A DNA stretch of 7,623 bases from an uncultured Eubacterium sp. (GTDB lineage: Bacteria > Bacillota > Clostridia > Lachnospirales > Lachnospiraceae), in assembly GCA_910586045.1 (NCBI GenBank), contig CAJUIH010000080.1:9207-16829 (forward strand). The letters are read 5' to 3'. Positions within the stretch are counted from its first letter, which is position 1. Each line of letters opens with the position of its first letter. Under the pieces are notes generated by a model, which had not been told where the DNA came from, did no database searches, and saw only the letters and a list, made by a program, of their open reading frames with translations. Positions 1-5,086 of the stretch are shown in pieces. The position numbers and the translations under genes were made by a program.

Positions 1-56
1 TATTTCTTTCCCACATGTTTCAAAAATAATAACATTTAGATAGGGTGTTACATTTT

Positions 57-125
57 GGCTGGGAGGACGCCGGATGGGGGACGCCGGCAGGCCTGGCAAA
101 CCGTCTCTTCCAGCGTCCACCGGGC
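57..125. other. GC-rich structured patch of unknown nature in a gene-free stretch
   Basis: Bases 1-220 contain no credible gene. Within this otherwise AT-rich stretch, 57-125 is strikingly GC-rich. It holds a 9-bp direct repeat, GGACGCCGG, at 65-73 and 79-87. GGACGC at 65-70 can pair with GCGTCC at 113-118, enclosing a small hairpin (GCCGG at 83-87 with CTGGC at 93-97). It could be the edge of a repeat element, a decayed gene end or a structured RNA; I cannot tell which. No T-tract follows on either strand. Confidence 0.3.
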
Positions 126-162
126 AAAAATAAAAAAATTATTAAGATATTTCTAATTTTTC

Positions 163-190
163 TTGTATTTATGGAAAATTATGGTATAAT
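163..190 (+). promoter_or_regulatory. Promoter of tRNA-Ser
   Basis: A -35-like TTGTAT at 163-168 is separated by 16 bp from a perfect TATAAT at 185-190. A TGG immediately before the -10 makes it an extended -10 promoter. Transcription would begin near 197, about 24 nt before the mature tRNA 5' end. Position and sequence both fit a housekeeping sigma-A promoter. Confidence 0.7.
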
Positions 191-220
191 GCATTAGAAA
201 GGTATTTTAATTACCTGTAG

Positions 221-306
221 GGAGAGTTGTCCGAGCGGTTTAAGGTGCGGCTCTCGAAAAGCCGTGTGCCTATAAAGCACCGTGGGTTCGAATCCCATGC
301 TCTCCG
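221..306 (+). tRNA. tRNA-Ser (anticodon CGA)
   Basis: The cloverleaf can be folded by eye. The 7-bp acceptor stem pairs 221-227 with 299-305, leaving G306 as discriminator. The anticodon stem is 248-252 with 260-264, and the loop CTCGAAA at 253-259 gives anticodon CGA at 255-257, which reads UCG serine codons. A long variable arm (GTGC and GCAC around a short loop, about 266-280) marks a class II tRNA such as serine. The T arm has a TTCGAAT loop at 287-293. The 3' CCA is not encoded and must be added after transcription. The tRNA is a lone gene with its own promoter and a terminator downstream. Confidence 0.96.
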
Positions 307-312
307 TTAATT

Positions 313-332
313 GTACTGCAGATGTGCAGTAC
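313..332 (+). repeat. 8-bp perfect hairpin in the tRNA 3' trailer
   Basis: GTACTGCA at 313-320 pairs perfectly with TGCAGTAC at 325-332 around a GATG loop, just after the tRNA. There is no T-tract, so it is probably not a terminator. It may protect or guide processing of the tRNA precursor 3' end. Confidence 0.45.
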
Positions 333-360
333 TACCTATTAATACATCCTACCTCCAATA

Positions 361-392
361 AAAAGGGTTCTGCTGACGCAGAATCCTTTTTT
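361..392. terminator. Bidirectional Rho-independent terminator
   Basis: A run of As and GGGTTCTGC (361-373) pairs with GCAGAATCC and a run of Ts (378-390), around a TGAC loop. One G-T wobble lies inside the stem. The T-tract on the plus strand ends tRNA-Ser transcription. The A-tract at 357-364 becomes a U-tract on the minus strand and ends the HAD-larB-cysteine-rich operon, whose last stop codon lies at 392-394. One hairpin therefore serves two convergent units. Confidence 0.85.
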
Positions 393-670
393 CATGTTTT
401 GGCCGCCATCGCCGTCACGCGTCCAAGCCGCTGGATCACCGATCCATAGTGATCCCTCTGATGCGGAAACGTACAATGCGTACAGTCTTTTACACCGTTT
501 TTCGTAAATTGCGGGTTCCCGCCGCAGTCCTGCCCAAGCGCGTAAAGCGGACAGTAACAGAACAGGCAGTTAAACGATCCTGGTTCTATCCCCTTATGGC
601 AGGGAAAATATTCGCATTGTGTATGCTGAAAAAAAGAAAAATGGCTGTTTTTCCAATCAATCCGATCCAA
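392..670 (-). CDS. Cysteine-rich small-domain protein (COG2158/PF04071-like), putative metal binder
   Basis: A protein of 92 residues with eight cysteines (19, 24, 35, 38, 40, 49, 63, 66) and several histidines. The spacing C-x4-C, C-x2-C-x-C, then C-x2-C resembles what I recall of the 'cysteine-rich small domain' family (COG2158), predicted to bind zinc or another metal, with no established reaction. Length is normal for that family. There is no signal peptide, so it should be cytoplasmic. The start is TTG, chosen because a strong AGGGAGG site (677-683) sits 6 nt upstream and no ATG precedes the conserved part. It is the last gene of a minus-strand operon with larB and a HAD phosphatase, and ends at a shared terminator. 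A link to nickel or cobalt handling is inferred from context only. Confidence 0.8.
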   Translation of the reverse strand: MDRIDWKNSHFSFFQHTQCEYFPCHKGIEPGSFNCLFCYCPLYALGQDCGGNPQFTKNGVKDCTHCTFPHQRDHYGSVIQRLGRVTAMAAKT

Positions 671-676
671 GTTCTT

Positions 677-683
677 CCTCCCT
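677..683 (-). promoter_or_regulatory. Shine-Dalgarno site that fixes a TTG start
   Basis: On the minus strand this reads AGGGAGG, 6 nt before the TTG at 668-670. It is the strongest argument that the cysteine-rich gene starts with TTG. It lies just outside the inserted element at 687-784, so the insertion left translation initiation of this gene intact. Confidence 0.75.
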
Positions 684-789
684 AAGAAACTGTAAATAAA
701 TATAGCGGGCTATGTAACTGATTTTTGACTGATGCTGTCGGAGAAAAAGACAAGTAAGTTGTATAAGTTATTTATTTACAGTTACTAAG
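682..789. repeat. 5-bp direct repeat CTAAG flanking the element (probable target-site duplication)
   Basis: CTAAG occurs at 682-686 and again at 785-789, directly outside the two ends of the inverted-repeat element. A short direct repeat at exactly this spot is what transposase insertion leaves behind. By chance alone a given 5-mer would match about once in a thousand times. Confidence 0.6.
687..784. mobile_element. MITE-like element, 98 bp, with 15-bp terminal inverted repeats
   Basis: AACTGTAAATAAATA at 688-702 is the exact reverse complement of 769-783. One unpaired A lies outside each arm (687 and 784), then the flanking CTAAG repeats. The interior (703-768) has no ORF, so the element cannot move by itself; a transposase elsewhere would have to mobilise it. 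Weak further symmetry continues inside the arms. It lies between larB and the cysteine-rich gene, and its right arm supplies the last codons and the stop of larB. I cannot assign an IS family. The alternative is an unrelated hairpin, but the flanking repeat argues against that. Confidence 0.6.
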
Positions 790-1524
790 CGCCAGACGGT
801 TAATCTGTGAAGCTATATATCCCGCACCATAACCGTTATCGATATTTACTACCGCAATCCCATTGGCACACGAATTAATCATCGTAAGCAGAGCGGACAG
901 CCCGTGCATGGACGCTCCATAGCCAATCGATGTCGGCACCGCGATAACCGGTTTGTCAACCAATCCGCCAAGCACACTTGCCAACGCGCCTTCCATACCG
1001 GCCACCGCCACAATGCAGTTCGCTTGCTGAATCACAGCAAGCTTGGACAGCAGCCTATGAATACCGCTTACCCCGATATCATAAATCCGGTCTACCGCCG
1101 TACCAAAATATTCCGCCGTCTGCGCCGCTTCCTCCGCCACGGCGATATCCGCTGTTCCCGCTGTACATACCGCAATCTTTCCTTTTTTTTGTTTTTCCTG
1201 CTTTTCTATTTTTATAATACGGGAAACCGGGTCATAAACCGCCTGCGGATATTGTTCCCGTATCCGCTCAAACTGCTCTTTTGTAGCCCTGGTTCCAAAT
1301 ACCTCCTGATCCTGCTCATATAAACGGCCGAAGATCTCAAGCAAATGGCTGTCGGCTTTTCCACTGCAGAAAATTACTTCCGCGAAACCAGACCGGACTT
1401 TTCGGTGGGTATCCAGCTTCGCATAGCCCATTTCTTCAAATGGCTGCCTGCGAAAATACCCTTCGGCTTGTTCGACCGATAACTCTCCTGCCTGTACTTT
1501 CCGTAATATTTCTCTTGTTTCCAT
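772..1524 (-). CDS. larB: Nickel-pincer cofactor biosynthesis protein LarB (NaAD carboxylase/hydrolase)
   Basis: LarB carboxylates the pyridinium ring of nicotinic acid adenine dinucleotide and cleaves its phosphoanhydride. The product is the biscarboxylated mononucleotide that LarE and LarC convert to the nickel-pincer cofactor. The C-terminal half is PurE-like, with the family signature GYGASMHG followed by VVNIDNGYGAGYIA. Numbered from the ATG at 1530, E180 (GMEGA) and C221 (NSCANG) match the two residues I recall as catalytic in the Lactobacillus enzyme, where the cysteine forms a covalent substrate adduct. Two ATGs compete. I prefer the second (1522-1524) because GGGG lies 8 nt upstream of it but only 2 nt from the first; the longer form ends at 1530. 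The gene follows the HAD gene by about 30 nt. The last four residues (SNCK) and the stop come from the inserted element. Confidence 0.93.
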   Translation of the reverse strand: METREILRKVQAGELSVEQAEGYFRRQPFEEMGYAKLDTHRKVRSGFAEVIFCSGKADSHLLEIFGRLYEQDQEVFGTRATKEQFERIREQYPQAVYDPVSRIIKIEKQEKQKKGKIAVCTAGTADIAVAEEAAQTAEYFGTAVDRIYDIGVSGIHRLLSKLAVIQQANCIVAVAGMEGALASVLGGLVDKPVIAVPTSIGYGASMHGLSALLTMINSCANGIAVVNIDNGYGAGYIASQINRLALSNCK

Positions 1525-1558
1525 AATCATTGCCCCGCTGTTTTTACTTACTTACCGC

Positions 1559-2218
1559 TTATATGCGCTCGTTTTCCAGTAAAGGTATTACATCCGACAA
1601 ACTTCCTACACACCGATATAACCGTTTTGCTGTTTCCTCATCCGGCTGGCTTAAATCCGGAACCATTACCGGATACATTCCGGCACGGCAGGCCGCCAGG
1701 ATTCCGTTCGGGGAATCTTCCAAAGCCAGGCATACCGAAGGATCCACCCGCAGGCGTGCAGCCGCCTCCAGATAAATATCGGGCGCCGGCTTTCCGTTTT
1801 CCACCATAGAAACACAGACAATCTGGTCAAAATAGCGCAGCCTGTCCAGGGAAGTTAAATATCTTGTCGTTCGTTCCAGATCCGTAGCTGTAGCCACCGC
1901 CGTCGGATAACGATGCTTTTTCAAATAATCCAAAAGTTCCCCAAGCCCGCTTTTTTCCTCTATTCCATATTTTTCGATATGCGCCTGCATTAATTCCATG
2001 CGCAGCTTTCTTACTTTATCGTAATCAAAATCTGGCCCAAGCTCCGCCTGCAGCTTTGGAACCGCGTATTTTGCGGCAAGGCTGCGGATACCGAGCACAT
2101 GTTCTTTCCGCATAGGATAACCACATTGATGCGCGGCTTCCAGCCAATATTTCAGCAACAATTTTTCGGTATCAATCATCAGGCCATCCATATCAAAAAT
2201 AACCGCTTTTATCATCAT
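1559..2218 (-). CDS. HAD-superfamily subfamily IA phosphatase (beta-phosphoglucomutase-like)
   Basis: A cytoplasmic phosphohydrolase or phosphomutase of 219 residues, the usual length for this group. Motif I is FDMDGLMIDTE, with nucleophile D9 and acid/base D11. Motif II is the threonine of VATAT near 110, motif III is K143 in NGKPAPDIY, and motif IV is E167-D168 in ALEDSPNG. Between motifs I and II lies the helical cap typical of subfamily IA. The substrate cannot be read from sequence; sugar phosphates are common, and a house-cleaning role is possible. The start is ATGATG: GAGGG lies 1 nt before the first ATG and 4 nt before the second, so the protein may start at the second Met (2215). It is first in the minus-strand operon with larB. 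I see no good promoter in 2219-2266, so read-through past the SRP RNA terminator may contribute. Confidence 0.88.
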   Translation of the reverse strand: MMIKAVIFDMDGLMIDTEKLLLKYWLEAAHQCGYPMRKEHVLGIRSLAAKYAVPKLQAELGPDFDYDKVRKLRMELMQAHIEKYGIEEKSGLGELLDYLKKHRYPTAVATATDLERTTRYLTSLDRLRYFDQIVCVSMVENGKPAPDIYLEAAARLRVDPSVCLALEDSPNGILAACRAGMYPVMVPDLSQPDEETAKRLYRCVGSLSDVIPLLENERI

Positions 2219-2266
2219 ACCCTCATTTTCACAAATGATTCGCCTTATTTACATACCATTCCTAAC

Positions 2267-2300
2267 AAAAAAAGCAGGCATGCGATCCTGCGTCTGCTTT
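2267..2300 (-). terminator. Rho-independent terminator of the SRP RNA
   Basis: On the minus strand AAAGCAG pairs with CTGCTTT. A small inner GCA/TGC stem sits in the loop, and the transcript ends in a run of seven Us. It starts 18 nt after the 3' end of the SRP RNA, where the precursor would be trimmed. It also lies between the SRP RNA and the HAD gene. Confidence 0.85.
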
Positions 2301-2318
2301 CTTTCTGTTCTATTTTAT

Positions 2319-2576
2319 GGACATCCTGCTTTGAATCCCGATCCTAAACGTTACCCTGGCAGTTAACTCGGTTCAGGCACCCTCACGGCACACAAGAGTT
2401 CCCGCTTAGTGCTGCTCCATTCCTGACCTGACACGGTTCACGGGTTCCTGTTGCGTAAGACCCAAACGTCAACGCCACTTACCAGGGGCTGCTTTAAAAC
2501 CAAAGACCCGAGGCAGGATATCACCCCAGCTATAGCGGATTGCTGGTACAGGGTACCGCTAGCACCCCGGCTGTCC
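2319..2576 (-). ncRNA. ffs: Signal recognition particle RNA, large Gram-positive form (about 258 nt)
   Basis: Read on the minus strand, this matches the Bacillus-type SRP RNA (scRNA) in its main landmarks. The Alu-domain stretch containing GGTGCTAGCGGTACCCTGTA is near the 5' end. GTTGACGTTTGGGTC lies in the middle. The SRP54-binding helix reads GTCAGGTC-A-GGAA-T-GGAGCAGCA, with its GGAA tetraloop at 2420-2423, followed by GAGTTAACTGCC. The ends can pair (GGACA with TGTCC), which sets the limits to within a few bases. A consensus promoter lies just upstream and a terminator just downstream. The RNA scaffolds Ffh in co-translational membrane targeting. Its position next to tadA is typical of Firmicutes. 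Confidence 0.95.
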
Positions 2577-2583
2577 GAGATCT

Positions 2584-2612
2584 ATTATATCGGTTTTTCA
2601 GATCGTTGTCAA
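2584..2612 (-). promoter_or_regulatory. Consensus sigma-A promoter of the SRP RNA, overlapping the end of tadA
   Basis: On the minus strand a perfect TTGACA (2612-2607) is followed by a 17-bp spacer and a perfect TATAAT (2589-2584). Transcription should start near 2576, exactly where the RNA begins to pair with its own 3' end. The -35 box lies inside tadA, where TTG ACA encodes Leu165-Thr166. This perfect promoter fits an abundant stable RNA. Confidence 0.92.
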
Positions 2613-3104
2613 ACTGTTTTGTTCCCGTCTTCTTTTTTTCTTTTCTCTAAGTTCCGAAAAAAATTGGCTTAACATCATCGAGCACTCCTCTTCCAGAATC
2701 CCCCGCACAATCTGTACCTGATGATTAAACTGCGCCACCTGCAGCAGATTCAGCACCGATCCGGCACATCCGGCTTTGGGGTTATTTGCGCCGATTACAA
2801 CTTCTTTCATCCTGGACTGTACAATCGCACCCGCGCACATCTGGCATGGTTCTAATGTAATATACATCGTACAATCTTCCAGACGCCAGTCCCCGGTTTT
2901 TTTGCTTGCCTTTCGAATCGCGGTCAATTCCGCATGCGCCAGCGTATTTTTATCAATATTTCTGCGGTTGTAGCCGCGCGCGATGATCTTATCATCCCGG
3001 ACAATTACACACCCGATTGGTACTTCGTCGATTTGATATGCTTTTTTTGCTTCACGAAGCGCCGCTTTCATAAATTTTTCCTGTATCGTGAGTTTTTTCG
3101 GCAT
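2598..3104 (-). CDS. tadA: tRNA adenosine(34) deaminase TadA
   Basis: TadA deaminates the wobble adenosine of tRNA-Arg(ACG) to inosine, an essential decoding step. The 168-residue protein carries the zinc-dependent cytidine/deoxycytidylate deaminase core. H57-A58-E59 supplies a zinc ligand and the catalytic glutamate, and P86-C87-x2-C90 supplies the two other ligands, within LEPCQMCAGA. The NNPKAGCAGS segment is typical of tRNA deaminases rather than cytidine deaminases. The ATG at 3102-3104 has a GGGGG site 6 nt upstream. The C-terminus is a basic tail (KKKRRR near 155-160) beyond the fold, and its codons overlap the SRP RNA promoter. It is transcribed divergently from the acetyltransferase gene. 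Confidence 0.95.
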   Translation of the reverse strand: MPKKLTIQEKFMKAALREAKKAYQIDEVPIGCVIVRDDKIIARGYNRRNIDKNTLAHAELTAIRKASKKTGDWRLEDCTMYITLEPCQMCAGAIVQSRMKEVVIGANNPKAGCAGSVLNLLQVAQFNHQVQIVRGILEEECSMMLSQFFSELREKKKRRREQNSLTTI

Positions 3105-3140
3105 TGTTTTCCCCCATACGAATCTTGAACATTGACCCTA

Positions 3141-3170
3141 ATTATACTATACTGTTACCACATTCTGCAA
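3141..3170 (-). promoter_or_regulatory. Probable promoter of tadA
   Basis: On the minus strand TTGCAG (3170-3165) is followed 18 bp later by a perfect TATAAT (3146-3141). The predicted start is about 30 nt before the tadA ATG. The 141-bp gap to the acetyltransferase gene must also hold that gene's promoter. For it I see only a weak TTCACA (3193-3198) and TTAACT (3215-3220) pair with a 16-bp spacer. Confidence 0.55.
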
Positions 3171-3245
3171 TTCCATAAATTTAAGAAAATGGTTCACATA
3201 CTTTCTGCATATATTTAACTATAGATCCGACAAGGGAGGCTGGCA

Positions 3246-3791
3246 ATGAAATTTTCTTATTATACCGACAGACTGGTTTTAAAAATCCTGGATGGTACAA
3301 GCGCCTGCGATGTTCTGCGATTTCATTCAATGAACCGCGAAATATTTGAACAATATGAGGCCCAGCGGCCTTACCATTTTTATACGGAAAAATATCAGCG
3401 CAAAATCTTAAATCATGAATTTAATATGTGCATCAAACAGACAGGCGTCCGTTTTTGGATTTATAAAAAAACAGACCCTGCCTGTATTATCGGTACGGTC
3501 TGTTTTCGTGATATCGTGCGTCATATTTATCAAAGCTGTGAGATCGGATACAAATTCGACCCCCGTTTTTGGCATCACGGCTATGCATACGAAGCGCTTT
3601 GCAAATGCGTTGCAATTGCTTTTTTTGACTTGGAACTGCACCGGATCAGCGCTCACATTATGCCGAATAATGAAGCGTCCATCCGGTTAGCGGAACGGAT
3701 CGGATTTGAACAGGAAGGCATCGCAAAAAAGTATGCGTGTATCCGCGGTACATGGGAAGACCATATCGTTTACAGTATGATCTGTCCCTAG
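3246..3791 (+). CDS. GNAT-family N-acetyltransferase (RimJ/RimL type)
   Basis: A protein of 181 residues with the normal length and order of the RimJ/RimL-like acetyltransferase_3 group. It begins with the N-terminal strand TDRLVLKIL. Next is the strand IIGTVCFRDI (81-90), then the acetyl-CoA pyrophosphate loop in FWHHGYAYEA (108-117), equivalent to the usual WGKGYATEA. Last comes the C-terminal NNEASIRLAERIGFEQEG (141-158). Members acetylate protein N-termini, small amines or antibiotics; the acceptor here cannot be predicted. The ATG is preceded by GGGAGG (3234-3239) at good spacing. The stop overlaps that of the convergent gene at 3788 by four bases. There is no signal peptide. Confidence 0.9.
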   Translation: MKFSYYTDRLVLKILDGTSACDVLRFHSMNREIFEQYEAQRPYHFYTEKYQRKILNHEFNMCIKQTGVRFWIYKKTDPACIIGTVCFRDIVRHIYQSCEIGYKFDPRFWHHGYAYEALCKCVAIAFFDLELHRISAHIMPNNEASIRLAERIGFEQEGIAKKYACIRGTWEDHIVYSMICP

Positions 3792-5017
3792 ATCTCCAGC
3801 ATTCGGTACCAATATCCCGGCTGTTCTCCCCGCTCGTTTTTTTGTTTTTTCGGGAGAAAATCCGGGAACCCAAAAATAGACGCCATGACATGCTCCTGGT
3901 TTTGATAAATCCCCGGAATCCCTACAAACCAGCTCTGTTCAATTCTCCCAAATACGATATATCGATAATTAAAAAACCCATGCAGCAAAAAGCTGTTATT
4001 TACCATACTCCAATATTTTTCCGGCAGAAGACGCACATCTTTGATTTCAATGCGGACACAGAGTACATGATTGTTATCCTCAAATTCATGAATCACCGGA
4101 TAGGTTCTAAGCATATACCGCCAGGTCTGCTCCCATTTCATTTCTCCTGGCTGCCGCTGCGGCTGCAGTTCGGCTGTCTGGATATCGGAATTTACATGCT
4201 CCTGCTCACACGGCTGTTGTAATGTGTCTATCGCATCGGACATCTGATATTCTCTGCCGGCCGCGTCCTGCTGTTGTGATTCTAAAGATTCTGTTTGCGC
4301 TGGATCGTCTGGCGTTTCCGTGCGGCTGCTGTTTGCCAAGTCTGCGCTTTCTGTACAGCTTGCCGTTTGCTGGTTTGGATTCGCGTTTACCGGATCGCTT
4401 GCGTTTTCTGTGCGGATTTCGTTTTTCTGGTCTGCGGTTTCTTTTTCTGCACTGTTCCCGTGTTCCCGGCCTGCATGCAATGTTTCTGCTTGATTCCCGT
4501 GTTCCAAGCCTGTATCCGGCGATTGCTGCTGATCCTGCTCTCCATTCCAAACAGTAAAACTCGCCGTATCCACAGGCTCTTCATCCCATTGGCTTAAAAA
4601 TGCGGCCTGTTCATCCATCATAATCAAAATCCCGTTCATCTGCGTAATATGAAATGGTGTCTGTCCAACATTTTCTTCTGGCTGTTCATAACGAAAATCT
4701 GCCTGGCTTCCATGAAAAGTAATTTTTCCAATGGGAATCCCATGTATATTTTTTTGGTTTCTGACAAATAAATATACCGTACCTACCTTACCGGAATACC
4801 CATTTTCCTTTAAATGGATATCAATGCGATTGCGTCCGCTGCGAAGTTCCACACGGGCAAAACCGGCATTGTGAATCTTCTGATTGTTATAAGTTGAATA
4901 TAAATAACTGACAAATCGTTTCATGCGCCTAGTCATACTCCAAGCCTGGTTCATTGTTACAGTGTATGTGGCTGTTGTTAAATCATGCATAAAAATTACC
5001 AGATTCTTTTTTTGCAT
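3788..5017 (-). CDS. Uncharacterised three-part protein with a low-complexity linker (DUF6128-like C-terminus)
   Basis: A 409-residue ORF in three parts. Residues about 32-157 look like a beta-rich domain (motifs MKRFVSYLY, GFARVELRSG, VGTVYLFVR). Residues 158-298 are a polar linker rich in Q, E, N, S, T and A, probably disordered. Residues 299-409 form an aromatic-rich C-terminal domain (WRYMLRTYPVIHEF, LLPEKYWSMVNNSFLLHGF, ending GYWYRMLEI). From memory, both ends resemble a Lachnospiraceae protein family annotated DUF6128; its function is unknown. There are no membrane segments. I give the longest ORF, but its ATG has no Shine-Dalgarno site. The conserved part begins at M32 (4924), so the true start may be there, although no candidate has a good ribosome site. 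The gene is divergent from perR and may share its operator. Confidence 0.8.
   Translation of the reverse strand: MQKKNLVIFMHDLTTATYTVTMNQAWSMTRRMKRFVSYLYSTYNNQKIHNAGFARVELRSGRNRIDIHLKENGYSGKVGTVYLFVRNQKNIHGIPIGKITFHGSQADFRYEQPEENVGQTPFHITQMNGILIMMDEQAAFLSQWDEEPVDTASFTVWNGEQDQQQSPDTGLEHGNQAETLHAGREHGNSAEKETADQKNEIRTENASDPVNANPNQQTASCTESADLANSSRTETPDDPAQTESLESQQQDAAGREYQMSDAIDTLQQPCEQEHVNSDIQTAELQPQRQPGEMKWEQTWRYMLRTYPVIHEFEDNNHVLCVRIEIKDVRLLPEKYWSMVNNSFLLHGFFNYRYIVFGRIEQSWFVGIPGIYQNQEHVMASIFGFPDFLPKKQKNERGEQPGYWYRMLEI
4455..4512 (-). repeat. Two 39-bp (13-codon) tandem repeats inside the linker
   Basis: TTCCCGTGTTCC-NN-GCCTG on the plus strand occurs at 4455-4473 and again at 4494-4512, 39 bp apart. 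In the protein this gives LEHGNQAETLHAG followed by REHGNSAEKETAD. A second, degenerate pair (RTENASDPV and RTETPDDPA) follows about 30 residues later. The linker appears to have grown by in-frame duplication. Confidence 0.6.
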
Positions 5018-5022
5018 TTTTA

Positions 5023-5050
5023 TTGACTTTTCTTATACAATTATTATAAT
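5023..5050 (+). promoter_or_regulatory. Promoter of perR
   Basis: TTGACT at 5023-5028 is followed by a 16-bp spacer and a perfect TATAAT at 5045-5050. Transcription would start near 5057, 30 nt before the perR ATG. The -10 lies inside the PerR box, so bound repressor would block RNA polymerase, as expected for an autoregulated gene. Confidence 0.75.
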
Positions 5051-5067
5051 AATGATAATGATTACTA
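5044..5067. promoter_or_regulatory. PerR box overlapping a Fur-like box
   Basis: TTATAAT-A-ATGATAA at 5044-5058 matches the Bacillus PerR consensus TTATAATnATTATAA with one mismatch. A second, overlapping 7-1-7 dyad, TGATAAT-G-ATTACTA at 5053-5067, resembles the Fur consensus TGATAATnATTATCA with two mismatches. The site covers the perR -10 and ends 20 bp before the perR start codon. It also lies just upstream of the divergent gene at 5017. Confidence 0.7.
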
Positions 5068-5086
5068 TTTTGAAAGGACAGCACAA

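Noticed and set aside
449..685. Plus-strand ORF of 78 codons opposite the cysteine-rich gene
   Set aside because: It lacks family resemblance, while the minus strand gives a recognisable cysteine pattern, a strong ribosome site and a terminator.
904..1323. Plus-strand ORF of 139 codons inside larB
   Set aside because: LarB on the minus strand is unambiguous; the plus-strand reading is compositionally biased and has no domain or ribosome site.
2451..2672. Plus-strand ORF of 73 codons
   Set aside because: It lies across the SRP RNA gene and the end of tadA on the opposite strand; no coding features.
4206..4597. Several overlapping ORFs on both strands opposite or out of frame with the linker
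   Set aside because: They reflect the biased, repetitive codons of the linker at 3788-5017, whose own frame continues cleanly into domains at both ends.
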